A stretch of 64,000 nucleotides of DNA from Melanocharis versteri (Eukaryota > Chordata > Aves > Passeriformes > Melanocharitidae), in NCBI GenBank assembly GCA_013397845.1, contig VZTG01001539.1, positions 70,802 through 134,801 of the forward strand. Direction: 5' to 3'. Below are positions 1-11,697 of the stretch, piece by piece. The translations under genes were made by a program, and so were the position numbers. Every line of letters starts with the position of its first letter. Position 1 is the stretch's first letter. Below the pieces are notes generated by a model. The model did no database searches and was not told the DNA's origin. It saw only the letters and a list, made by a program, of their open reading frames with translations.

Positions 1-167
1 CCCTGTTGCTCTCAGGGTTTAGGCCCGGCTGCTCTCGGGGTTTGGTCCCGGTTGCTCCCGGGGTTTGGTCCCAGTTGCTCTCGGGGTTTGGGCCCAGGAT
101 GCTCTCGGGGTTTGGGCCCAGGATGCTCTCAGGGTTTGGGCCCTGCTGCTCTCAGGGTTTGGGCCGG
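1..167. repeat. 26-bp minisatellite at the left window edge
   Basis: About six imperfect copies of a roughly 26-bp unit built on the core CTCTCGGGGTTTGGGCCC. Copies differ mainly by CTCAGG/CTCGGG and GGTCCC/GGGCCC. The array runs off the left edge, so its full length is unknown. It leaves short open frames on both strands that are repeat translations, not genes. Confidence 0.9.
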
Positions 168-1911
168 GACGCTGCGCAGGCAGCCCCAGGCACACCGAGC
201 TCATCCGCACACACAGCAGCTGGAAAAAGTCATCACTGCCGTGAACACAATTACACCCATTTGAGAGGGAAGTCGGCGCTCCTCAGGCAGCAGCTCTCCT
301 CCCAACTGACCTCCCTCCGCCACAAATCGCTTTTGACAGGCGCTCACAAATCCTAAAGTGAAAAGCTGTTTCCTTTAGTCACTATCCCCGTAAAATACAC
401 TGACTCTCTTAATTACATGTTTAGTTTTTTTCCAAAGGCTCTACCCATGCATGTAGGCAATAACTCAAGCTCAGAGGCAAGGGAGCATGTAATAGAGCAA
501 GAGCAGTGCAGCCTGGTGGAAAACAGCCCAGCCCAGTGCCCAGGGGCCGGGGGCTCTGCTGGGGCCAGCACCAGCTCCCCGGGGACACCTCCCTCACACG
601 CCAGCGCAGCCTCGGTGCTGGGGGACTGTGCTGTCACGGGCACTGCGCAGCCACAGCTCAGAGCCCGCGGCCAGCAGGGTCACACACAGCTCCTGCTCTC
701 ACGGGAGTGGGAACAGAACCCACCGTGGGCTGCCCGACCAGACTGAGGACCCAGGAACCCAAATTCCTGCCGGCTGCATCCATGGTTTGTGTGACAGAGC
801 AGCTCCCTGCTGCAGGTGCAGTCCCAGAGGCTCTGGGGCACTGCTGACACTCCCAGAGGGTCAGAGACCCCCAGGGCTCAGCACAGCTTTGTGCTGGGGT
901 GCACTGAGCTGGAGGAACACTTTGTGCCCACACTGTGCCCGGTGGTGGCTGTTAGGGATGAAATAGGGGCATAAAGGCTCACAAAATGAAGAGATTCCCA
1001 GTCCCACGCCTGATTCACTGGGCTCTTCCCCAGTGCTACCAGCAGCAAAAGCAGCAGGCCCAGGAGCTGTCAATGGAGCAGGAGCCCCACAGCTCCCACA
1101 GAACACCAGAAGAATCATGAAAAAACAACATTATTTATCCAACTCTACCATGGTGTCTTCCAACTCCATCCCCCCTAAAAGCAACAGAAATAACTACATC
1201 CTCACAACTTTTCAGAGAGTTCCCCGCAGTTCTCTGAGTCACAGCCAAAATTCTGTCTGGAGCAGTTATTTTGGGTATGACTTTATCACCGGGGAATGAA
1301 GGAATTAAAAAAAACTTCTTTTCTGGTCAAAGAGTTTATTGCCACATCTCATATTTCCTTCTGAATTTCATTTTTTCAGTACATTCCTTTTCTGGAGCAA
1401 CACTCATGGAGATGATACAAGCAGGGTGCTTGGACAGCAGCTTTCCAGTACAGGGACTTTATTTGGAAGTGTATAAAACCCTAAGGACTAATAAAATATT
1501 CGACTCCCAAGGCAAAACATGTGCAAAATAAGAAGGGTCAACGCTGAATGGATTATAAACACACGAGTTTCTCCAAATTCCCTTCCTCCGCCCAGTTTTT
1601 AACACAAAATAAGATAAAATACAAAAATAGCTTTGAGCATGCCTGAAAGTTTAATCCCAGAGTGGGGGAGCTGGGCGTGCTGCTGGGATGCCTTATCACA
1701 GCACCTTGGGCTGCTGCGTGAGATCCAGGATCTGGGGGAGGATGGAGCAGGGCAGGGCCTGGCAGGGTGCAAAGCAGGGCTGAGCAACAGCATCACCACA
1801 AAACAGAGACTGCAAATCTACTGCCTCTGCCTCACAAGGAGCAGATCCCACCCCACAGCACCGTGGGGAGGACTCACATCCACACCCCAGGGCAGGCAGG
1901 AAAAAATACTG
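168..1911. other. Intergenic, no gene recognised
   Basis: Mixed-composition sequence with only short unsupported open frames (none over about 115 codons) and no recognised homology, splice-flanked conserved exon or RNA gene. Confidence 0.6.
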
Positions 1912-2037
1912 GAATTCATTGCACATTTTATATATATATATATAAAGAAATTGAATCCATTGCACATAGATATATATATATAAGAAAACTGGAATTCACT
2001 GCACACATATATAAAAGAGAATTCATTGCACATCTAT
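1912..2037. repeat. Degenerate tandem repeat with TA microsatellite cores
   Basis: Four imperfect copies of a unit containing GGAATTCATTGCACA, each followed by a stretch of TA dinucleotides (longest at about 1930-1946 and 1971-1983). Unit length varies between about 35 and 50 bp because the TA tracts differ in length. It looks like a minisatellite that incorporated a TA microsatellite. Confidence 0.75.
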
Positions 2038-2560
2038 ACCCACACAAGCACTTCAATTTAATGTGCACAAGTAAAGCTATCATTTCCATTAATTTGCACG
2101 ATAAACATCTTCACTAATTATGCACTGTGCTTACACTAATCACCTGCCTGAAGCCATCAGATTTTATGTGGGGCTCCTGTCAGATCTCATAAAGCAAATA
2201 GGGCTGGCTCAGATGCTTGGGTGAAAACCTCCCTGCACCCTGATGCTAAAATCATGTACTCAGCTGCAATTCTTCCTTCTAAACGGGCAGAAAAGCAGCC
2301 AGTTCTCAGCTGAGGCTGCCTCCCACCCTGCCCACTCACTGGCTTCAAAGATCCCAAAATCAGGCTCGTGGTTTTTTCCTCCTTTCTTCCTGCCCTGAAA
2401 GACTTATTTTTGCTGTCTACCAAAATTCCAGTTCCCGCTGGGTTTGTCCTTCCAGCTCCCATTCCTGCCCCAAGGTGCTCCTCATTCAGAAATCGCCACA
2501 TCCCAGGAGCAGCTCTGTGCTTTTTATGTCTGTTGGAGAGAGAATTACCACCAAATCCTT

Positions 2561-2757
2561 CCCTGTGAGGGTGGGCAGGCCCTGCACAGGGTGCCCAGAG
2601 CAGCTGTGGCTGCCCCTGCATCCCTGGCAGTGCCCAAGGCCAGGCTGGACACTGGGGCTGGGAGCAGCCTGGGCCAGTGGAAGGTGTCCCTGCCCAGGGC
2701 AGGGGGGTGGAACAAAATGAGCTTTGGGGTCCTTTCCGACCCAAACCATGCTGGGAG
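2561..2757 (+). mobile_element. CR1 LINE 3' end fragment
   Basis: The stretch follows the 3' end of avian CR1 retrotransposons: a CTGCCCCTGCATCCCTGGCAG block, GGCCAGGCTGGACACTGGGG, GTGGAAGGTGTCCCTGCCCA, then GGGGTGGAACAAAATGAGCTTT and a decayed terminal block. It is 5'-truncated, as most CR1 copies are, and carries no intact reverse transcriptase. Orientation is plus. Identification is from memory of the CR1 consensus. Confidence 0.85.
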
Positions 2758-5021
2758 TCAAGAACGTGCTCAGGAATCCTGTCTATGCAGGGATTTCTAT
2801 CTGCTTGTAGGCAGAACAGAGAATGCAAACCAAAAGAAGACAGAATTCAGCTGCCGAGCTCGCCAGGCTCCATCCCAGTGGTTTATCCTGGTTTATCCAG
2901 CAGATCAGGGGTGGCCTGTGGTCCCTCAGCAGGGCAGTGCCACGTGCCCACCCCATGTTCTCCCCATGCCAGCAGGGAACGTGAGGGGCTCCTGGAGCCC
3001 AAACATCCTCCTCCTCCTCCTCCTGCCACTCTGCCCAGACGCCCTGAAGCAATCGTTCTTATCAAGATGATTAACTTCTGCCACAGCAGCAGCCCCACAC
3101 AATCCTGAGTGCGCTCTGCCAATGTCCCTTTATTAATGAAATTAAACATCAGAGACACACATTGTCAGGAGGGATTGATACCCTGAGCTCTTCTCGAGCC
3201 TGAGCAACCACGTGCAACACCCGGAGCGAGGTTTGGAAGGGGTCAGCAAAGAGCTCAGCTACTTTTCAATTCCCAGGCTCTGATCCAATGAGGTCAAAAC
3301 TAGTATCCCATTAAAATAATTGGAAGTGTTGAACCATTCCAGGATGAATTCATTTACAACTTAAATATACATAAAACAACCAGACTGGAATGACCCCTAG
3401 CCACACATGTATTTTAAAAAGTCAAAATTACTCCAAAAATATAGGGAATAAAATTCTTTTTCTTGTTGACTATCACATACAGCAGTGTCTACAGCAGCCC
3501 CACACGCCTCAAAATTCAACATGAAATGGTTCTGGAAAGGATGCAGACACAGCAATTAAAGGTTCAGTTTTACTGGGCTGGAGGTGTTTGGTTTTCCCTG
3601 TCTCAGCCAACCTTCTCTGCACCCAGCTGTTCCCTCTTCTTAAGAAAGGTACAAAAAATGCTTTGTTTTTTTAAAATTTCGTTTTTAAAACTTTTTCTTC
3701 TGATTAAAAGAGCATCTCTCTCAGCACCTTGTCTTTAGAGGAGAGAAAGAACAATTGTATTTTATTTCTCATGAAAAATTAATCAAAGCGGAGAAGCAAA
3801 GTTCTAGAGTTTCTAAAATGGACTTTAACAAATGGACTGTAAAACTCTGCAGTCTGCTGCAGCATCAGCACCTTGGGGTGGAATTTGGTTTTCAGTGCTG
3901 ACCGCCTGTGCCGATCAGCCCAGCAGCAGCCAGCGCAGTTATCTTGGATTTCAGAGCAAGTCATTTGTCACTGGACCACGAGAGAAAGGAGGCACTAATA
4001 TGCAGGCAATAAATTCACCTTCTTAGTTGACTGCAAAGTTCCTCTGCCTGATGGAAAGGCCTGGCAGTGGGGAGGGAACGACGCTCCCGTCCCACCCGGG
4101 GCTGCCAGCCTGGGTCTGGGACCCAGGAGCCACGGGCTGCTAACCCTTCCTATCGCCAAACTCCTAAAATCCATCCTCAACAGTAAAAGGCAGTGTTCAG
4201 AAACGGTTTAACAGATGTAGAGAATGGATTGGACCGGACAAAGGTCCTCAAAGTCACGTAAATGTCATTGTCTCTGGTGTAAAACCTGATGGGAAAATCC
4301 AGTGCCAGTATAAGGCTCCTGAGGAGCGGAGCCCCGCACAGCCCAGGAGACCCGAAATCCTGGCCCTCCCCAGGCTGCCAGCACTTTTGCTCTCTGGAGG
4401 TGACATTCACACCCTGCAAAGGACCAGCACAGCAGTGGCCAAGTGCATGGAGCCACGTTAGTGATTTCTGCAGCCCCCAGTTTGCACCCAAACAAAAGAA
4501 ATCACAACCAAACCACAGGCACAGGCTGGCACAAGGTCACCAATGGTCACCTGCTCACCAGCGCCCTGAGAGTTTCCCTGTGGGGAGCAGGAGCACCCGT
4601 GATCCCGAGAGCTGGTGCCGGGATTCAGCCTTCCTCTGCTGCACCTGCAATGGCTGGACTTTCACCAAAAGCTCTGCCTTTGGAAGAGTTTGGAAGAGGA
4701 TTAATTTCAATTAATTTCAATTTTTCATCGCTGAAAGTGATGTTCCCCTTCTCAAATGCAAAACATTTATTAAAGCAGCATTGATTTCCCATCCCTACGT
4801 CAGCTCCTGTTTGATCTGGAAGCTTAATAAACTCTTCCTGGCACACAATGAAATATTGCCAGTTGAATTCAGACGAGAGTTTGCGAGCAGAGTCTTTCTT
4901 AATTAAAATCAAAATGCCTGCATGGGAGAGCACTGTGCTTGGCATGTGATGCCAGGGTTGGTGGAGAGCCCGTGGAACGGAGCAGGAGGGGCTGTGCCAG
5001 CCCACCCACCCATCAGTGCAG
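2758..5021. other. Intergenic, no gene recognised
   Basis: No recognised exon. A short CTC-trinucleotide run lies at about 3003-3021. The open frame entering from the adjacent 54-bp array on the minus strand (down to about 4625) is a run-out from the repeat with no recognisable domain. Confidence 0.55.
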
Positions 5022-5997
5022 CGGAGTGGAAATGCCACCACTGCATGGGGCACGGCACAGGTGCTGCTCTGCATTCGGGGTGGAAATGCCACCACTGCAC
5101 AGGGCACGGCACAGGTGCTGCTCTGCATTCGGGGTGGAAATGCCACCACTGCACAGGGCACGGCACAGGTGCTGCTCTGCATTCGGGGTGGAAATGCCAC
5201 CACTGCACAGGGCACGGCACAGGTGCTGCTCTGCATTCGGGGTGGAAATGCCACCACTGCACAGGGCACGGCACAGGTGCTGCTCTGCATTCGGGGTGGA
5301 AATGCCACCACTGCACAGGGCACGGCACAGGTGCTGCTCTGCATTCGGGGTGGAAATGCCACCACTGCACAGGGCACGGCACAGGTGCTGCTCTGCATTC
5401 GGGGTGGAAATGCCACCACTGCACAGGGCACGGCACAGGTGCTGCTCTGCATTCGGGGTGGAAATGCCACCACTGCACAGGGCACGGCACAGGTGCTGCT
5501 CTGCATTCGGGGTGGAAATGCCACCACTGCACAGGGCACGGCACAGGTGCTGCTCTGCATTCGGGGTGGAAATGCCACCACTGCACAGGGCACGGCACAG
5601 GTGCTGCTCTGCATTCGGGGTGGAAATGCCACCACTGCACAGGGCACGGCACAGGTGCTGCTCTGCATTCGGGGTGGAAATGCCACCACTGCACAGGGCA
5701 CGGCACAGGTGCTGCTCTGCATTCGGGGTGGAAATGCCACCACTGCACAGGGCACGGCACAGGTGCTGCTCTGCATTCGGGGTGGAAATGCCACCACTGC
5801 ACGGGGCACAGCACAGCTGCTGCTCTGCATTGAGGGGAGTGGAAATGCCACCACTGCACGGGGCACAGCACAGCTGCTGCTCTGCATTCAGAGTGGAAAT
5901 GCCACCACTGCACAGGGCACGGCACAGGTGCTGCTCTGCATTCAGAGTGGAAATGCCACCACTGCACGGGGCACGGCACAGCTGCTGCTCTGCATTC
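5022..5997. repeat. 54-bp minisatellite, about 18 copies
   Basis: About 18 head-to-tail copies of a 54-bp unit whose core is GTGGAAATGCCACCACTGCA followed by GGGCACGGCACAGGTGCTGC. Roughly the first 13 copies after the founder are essentially identical. The last four carry substitutions (CGGGGCACAGCACAGCTG) and one has a 3-bp insertion. Since 54 is divisible by three and the unit lacks stops, all six frames stay open across the array and give spurious frames of 300-445 codons. The near-identity of central copies implies recent expansion or homogenisation. Confidence 0.97.
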
Positions 5998-6799
5998 AGC
6001 ACTGCCTGCCAGGACGAGGCCCCTCCTGCAGCTCAGAGCCCCTGGTGCTCCCCGTGTCCCCAGGGCCCAGCAGCAGGGCCCGGAGCCGCTGCCAGCACAG
6101 GGTGCTCCCTCCCCACGGGCTCCTCATCCCTCCTCCCGCTGCCCACGCCACCACCCAAAGCCCTGGTGGAGCGTCAGTGCAGCCAATCGTTATGGGTTTG
6201 GTCCAAAATAAAAAGCAATTCAAGGTTTATACCTCATTATAATGCTCAGATTCACCATATCCGTGGGGTAACCTGAAAATAACTACTGTAGGAAGAAATC
6301 CCAGCCAGGGAAGTGTCAGAAACACAATGCACCAGTGTGTGTCCTGTAGCCAAAGAAAGGTTAAGAAATAGAAAATTCCAATTCAAGATATATTTATAAT
6401 TCATTTTCAGTGGAGAAAAAAAAAATAATTCTCTGACCTATAGTTGAGCTCTAAATGTTTTTTTTGAAAGCAAGCACAAAAGAAACAGAAATGTAGCAAA
6501 GCTGAAGCTTGATTTTTAGTGTGAAAATACTTGAGGGAGCAATTTTCCTGCTGCAGCTTCAGGTGGGTTATTTTGCCATTAGTCCAGGAACTGGTTTGTT
6601 GGGTTTTTTTAATGCCTGTGATTGTTCAGCAAATTACAGTGTATGCAGCTGCCATCCGAGATGCCAGTTGTGCTGATTTCTGGTTCACTGAACACAAAAT
6701 TCCTTTCACACCCCACAGAGACCCACTCCGAGCTGCTGCACAGCGCGAGGAAAGGCTCTCTGCAAGCACCCAGGTCCCAACACCTCCCAGCTCCGAGGC
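5998..6799. other. Intergenic, no gene recognised
   Basis: Spacer between two minisatellite arrays. It is AT-rich from about 6190 to 6650 and contains no recognised coding or RNA feature. Confidence 0.6.
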
Positions 6800-7425
6800 C
6801 CACAGAACCCCTGCAAATCAGCTGTGTCCCACAGAACCCTATAAATCAGCTGTGTCCCACAGAACCCCTGTAAATCAGCTGTGTCCCACAGAACCCTATA
6901 AATCAGCTGTGTTCTACAGAGCCCCTACAAACAGGAGGTGTTCCACAGAGCCCCTACAAACGGGAGGTGTTCCACAGTGTCCCTACAAACAGCCTGTGTC
7001 CCACAGAACCCTATAAACAGCCTGTGTCCCACAGAGCCCCTACAAATCAGCTGTGTCCCACAGCAAGTCACGACAGTGGCAGTGCCAGGAGGGGAACNAA
7101 AACAAGAGGTGTTCCACAGAGCCCCTACAAATCAGCTGTGTCCCACAGAGCCCTATAAATCAGCTGTGTCCCACAGAGCCCTATAAATCAGCTGTGTCCC
7201 ACAGAGCCCTATAAATCAGCTGTGTCCCACAGAGCCCTATAAATCAGCTGTGTCCCACAGAGCCCTATAAATCAGCTGTGTCCCACAGAGCCCTATAAAT
7301 CAGCTGTGTCCCACAGAGCCCTATAAATCAGCTGTGTCCCACAGAGCCCTATAAATCAGCTGTGTCCCACAGAGCCCTATAAATCAGCTGTGTCCCACAG
7401 AGCCCTATAAATCAGCTGTGTCCCA
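6800..7425. repeat. 28-bp minisatellite containing TATAAAT, split by a single N
   Basis: Tandem array of a 28-bp unit (TATAAATCAGCTGTGTCCCA then CAGAGCCC). The left part is heterogeneous, with GCAAATC, TAAATC, ACAAACAGG and ACGGGAGG variants. The right part after 7109 holds about 11 nearly identical copies. A single N at 7098 interrupts it directly after a 37-bp non-repeat tail that recurs at the true right end (7426-7462). This indicates two alleles or overlapping contigs joined at the N. Confidence 0.95.
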
Positions 7426-7462
7426 CAGCAAGTCACGACAGTGGCAGTGCCAGGAGGGGAAC

Positions 7463-8295
7463 AGGCCCAGGCCCCCGAGGGAAGGACAATGCCTGTGGGG
7501 TCTCCTGGACAGGTTCCTACACGGCAATGTGTCTCCACTCGAGCAGCCTCACTTCCCTTTATCCATGTCCCACTTCACTTATTTATGAGTCCCTTCCCTT
7601 TTCCACATTAAAGACAGGCTCTGGAGCCTTTCCTGCTTCTCAGTATCAGGGAAGTTTTTGAAGCTTTGCAGAGGATATGTAAGATGAAAATTATGATCTC
7701 ACCTTTTTATACTTGCTGAATATTTAAAGGGTTTTAGCTCCCTTAAAATAAATCCTTTCCAAGTGGAAGGACAGAGGGCTACTGTTTCCATAACAACCAC
7801 TCCTCAGAAAATCTTCTTTTGGTAAATACAGCAGAATTAACTGCATAGTTTTAATATTTAATCGTATCCTGTTAGACACGTATGAAAAAAGGTAAACTTT
7901 AGTTCACCTTGCCTCTCTCCCACCTGTCTCATTGAGCAAAACCTGGCTCCTTTCAGAGAGTAACAGAGGAGCCCCCGTGAGCTCATTCACTGCGCTGCTG
8001 AGCAGCTGATGGGCACCCCTGGAAACGAAATAAGATTGAAAATTGCTGATGCATCTTCCATCACTGCAATTTCCACAAGGTTAGAACAAGTCACTTTGGA
8101 TAAAATCTTGGGAGTGCCAAGGCAACGGGTAATAAACATGAAAAGGCATTCTCTGTTCTGTACTAGGTGGGGATGGAATGGAATTGAGGCTCCTGCCAGA
8201 AATCCTAAAATCAAAGTGTGAATTCCCTGATTTGAATGTGGAGGAGAGAGGCAGCTCAAAGGGTCTCACACCCAGTCCAGCAGGCGAGAAAAACA
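7463..8295. other. Intergenic, no gene recognised
   Basis: Ordinary sequence between repeats, with no recognised coding or RNA feature. Confidence 0.55.
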
Positions 8296-8412
8296 TGCCC
8301 CATCCCTGGAAGTGTCCGAGGCCAGGCTGGACGGGGCTTGGAGCACCCAGGGCAGGGGGCTGGAGCAAGATGAGCTTTGAGGGCCCTTCCAAGCCGAACC
8401 ATTCTGTGATCT
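8296..8412 (+). mobile_element. CR1 LINE 3' end fragment
   Basis: Shows CCCATCCCTGGAAGTGTC, GGCCAGGCTGGACGGGGCTT, GGAGCAAGATGAGCTTTGAG and the terminal CCATTCTGTGATCT typical of CR1 3' ends. Relative to the usual CR1 tail, the segment between the TTGGAGCA block and the GGCAGGG block is internally deleted. The orientation is plus and the copy is not capable of mobilising. Confidence 0.85.
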
Positions 8413-11400
8413 GTAGCTGTTTCTGTGTCTCTGCACTCTCACTGCCAGGCACTGCGCTGAACAGCTCTGAGGAAAACACCAGCCCAGCAGACAGACCCTC
8501 CTGGGGAGGGAGCCCCTCGGAGCCCCTCAGCCCTGCCACCCGCACGGAGCCCAGGCAGAGCTCTCTGCTCCTCCATCCAGAGGTGCGAGAGCTCCTGACC
8601 TGCTAATCACATCAGAACTGCTCACATCTCAAATTAACTTCCCACGTACGAGTGAACTATGAAATTGAAATTCACAGGTTGGAGGTTTTCACACAGAACT
8701 CGGTAAACAGTTTCCATCAGCTACAGTTGAAAAAAAACCCACACCTTAAATTGATATTAAGCTTTTTGCCATGCTTTAAACAAACACAGTCCTTATAAAT
8801 TTCTGCCCATTTTTAATAAGAGCAGCTCAGCAGACACTGCAATACATGGAGCAGGTAGAATATACTTGCCATATGTAAATACATTTGTTGGGGCTTTTAA
8901 TAAAATTCATTGCATTGCTATTGTGACTGTTTTTCTACTACAAAACAACTCCAGCTTCAGAAGAGATGAAAAGCATCTCCCTCCTTTCCAGGCTGAGTAC
9001 TGCACAGTGACCCCGGAAGAAAGAACATTACAATTCAGCTAATTTTTAACCTTTCAGAATAATAAAATTGAAGAACTGACTTGCAACCGCAACTAAAGAG
9101 CTTCTTTGAAGCTCTTGATAAAGAAAACATTTCACGAAGGCCGTTCCTGCCTGACAGTGGCACTCACCCAACCTGAGACACAATTCAGGTTGTGCCACAA
9201 CACCGTGACCCTCATCCCGACCCTCCCCTCAAGCACAGGCTGTGTTTTGCCTGTGTTTTGCAATCCACCCCGTCACCCACTCGGCGGCACCACGGCGGGG
9301 AAAAGGCTCCAGAGAGGAGCAGGAGCCGAGAGGCAGCGCCACGGAGAGGAGCGCACTCCAGCAGTTACACCCTCTGAAGGCAAGAGCTGTAGACATACTG
9401 CTCTGGCAAACACGGATCAGCCATAAAGCAGGCTCAAAGGAGGTGCTCATCGCATTGAAAGCGGCCAGAAGGAAGAATAAAAGCTGTCTGCAGTGGAACG
9501 GGAAGAGGACAGCCAGTTCAGGGCATGTCCAGCTTTGGCACATAGCACTGGGAATAGAGGATGGACAACGCAGTGACAGGCGTGTGCCATGGGGACAAAG
9601 GGCTCCTGCCAGCCTGACACCTGAGGAGCCCTGGGGGAGTGGGAATGCTGCAGAATCCACCACAGAGGGGAGAAAGCGGAGGTTACACAGTCAGGGTCAG
9701 GCATGCAAGAAGCCATTGAATGTTGCCACCTCTCCCGTAGATCAGCTCGAGGTCGTGGCACGGCAGGAGGGGACACCACCCCACACAGAGCCCGCCAGCC
9801 AAGGAACCCGCTCTCCATCCCTCAGCAGGCCGCAACACTTGGTTTTCTCCACAATTAATTGCCTGCACTGTGCTCATTTTTACAACCCATTTGGGAGGAA
9901 AAATGTTGAGAAGAATGAAGGTGTCTTTGACCGTCATGTCCTCAGATGGAGATGGCCCTGCTGCCTATTTCCTGATTTCCATGGCATTGCCCTGCTCATT
10001 TGGGAAACATGAAAAATATGGTTGAGTCAATCCCTCTGAGTTATTCTGGAGGAGTCAGGCTCTTGGTAAGATGGAAGGTGATTGAAATTCTATGGCTCCA
10101 CTTTTCAAGTTATTGGAAACACAAAACTGCCAGCTGCATGGACCGAAAACAGCACGGACTCTTGGCAGAATATACCAGAGCCCAGTATTTTGCTGCTGTT
10201 ATTTATTGTGCATTTTTAACCCTTCACATTCCCACAGTCAGAAACTGCTCTGCATAACTTGGCCTTTGCTGGCTCTGGGTTTACTTTTAGGAAAGACCCT
10301 GGATAGGCGGCAAAGGGGCAGGACCACTGAGTCAGGAATGAGAAACATGAGGAACAGTGCTGGAGCTCTGCTGTCCAAAGCCTTCAGTGCCACAACAGCT
10401 TTCAAACACTGCAGGAATCGACTGGAAAACAGGGACAGATTTGATACACCCCAAAGTTCAGCAAACATCCGGTAGAATTAATGGAAGATGACTCAGTGCT
10501 GATAAATTCCAACCTGTCCCAGTTTCACAATTAAATGTTGTCAAGGCAAATTACCCACAACCAGGTTTCATTCCTTTCCCTGTATTTAAAGGTAACCAAG
10601 TGTCCTGCCCATGTTTCCAGCGAGCAGGTAAAGCCATTAAAGATGAGCGGATGTAAGAAAGCTCATTGGCCAACAGACGAGCTCTCGGAATTCAAGCAAG
10701 CTCTTTAACACATCTTTTGTAAGCAAAGCCCCAGCTCTGAAGCGATTCTCCCCAAACAGTCACAGCAGACAACTACTGCAACCAGCTTTTGATATCCTTA
10801 TGTTCCATCACGCACACATCCCATCCCGAGCTCCCCGATTCCCATGTGGGCTCTTGCTGCTCGTTCAGATAAAACCTGAGCCTGACCTTGACAACTGCAG
10901 GCGAAAGGGAAGCGTTATGTAAGCAGTGACAGCCCAAATTAAACAAATACTCCAGAAGTGGCAGACAGACGTGCGTCGCTGAGGAAGGAAAGGTCTGTGC
11001 TGAGCACGGGTGGAAGCGGCAGCGTCCCCAGGTGAGCTCTGCTGTTGACTCTACAGATTTGCAATTACAAATACCAGGGATATTAACAGTGGTGGCATTG
11101 AAAAAAACCTATTTACTCAATTATAGGGCTGCCCAAATCTCGTTCAGACAAACACAAGTTAATGCTAAAACACCAGGAACTAAGCTTAGGCAGCCTGGAT
11201 AATTAAGATTCCTGGACTAGGATGAGCACATGTGTTTGAATGTGATTTTCAGGGCTGAACCTGCCGTGATTCATCAGCCGTAACCATGTAAAGACAACAA
11301 GAAAACAAACGTACGAGTGGTGCTTTTTTGGGAGGCGGAAGTGCTGCATTCTGTAAGTCAGCAGTTTTCTCAGTCCGTAGGCTCCTGTTTACTACTGCTC

Positions 11401-11593
11401 CGCTCCGGAGCTCTCGCCTCACTGCTCTGACTCACAAATAATCTCCCAGCCCTGGGAGCAGCGACCCCGGCTGCAGTGGGAAGGGTCGGAGGGAGGAACG
11501 CGGGCGCTGGGTGAGCACCGACACGGGCTCAGCGCTGCCAGGAGGCACCGGGGGCCCTGGGAAAGCGGCAGGACAAGGTGCCACAGCCCTGGG
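8413..11593. other. Intergenic, no gene recognised
   Basis: Contains a 256-codon open frame (9242-10012, plus) without recognisable domain, signal or homology. Frames of similar length recur in other non-genic parts of this window, so it is treated as background. No RNA gene was recognised. Confidence 0.5.
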
Positions 11594-11697
11594 GTGCAGC
11601 ATCCCAGCCTCTTGCAGCATCCCTGCAGCACCGCAGCCTCTTGCAGCACTCCTGCAGCATCCCAGCCTCCTGCAGCACCCCTGCAGCACCCCAGGCC
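11594..11697. repeat. Short CTGCAG-rich tandem repeat
   Basis: Six to seven irregular copies of a 15-16-bp unit such as CAGCATCCCAGCCTCTTG, with recurring CTGCAG or TTGCAG. The copies are imperfect and the period drifts. Confidence 0.8.

Noticed and set aside
4625..6276. Open frames of 303-445 codons on both strands
   Set aside because: All six frames are open because the 54-bp repeat unit has no stops and is a multiple of three. The products are pure repeat translations.
9242..10012. 256-codon plus-strand open frame
   Set aside because: No domain, signal or homology recognised. Frames of the same length (263, 296, 250 codons) occur at several other non-genic positions in this window, so length alone is not evidence.
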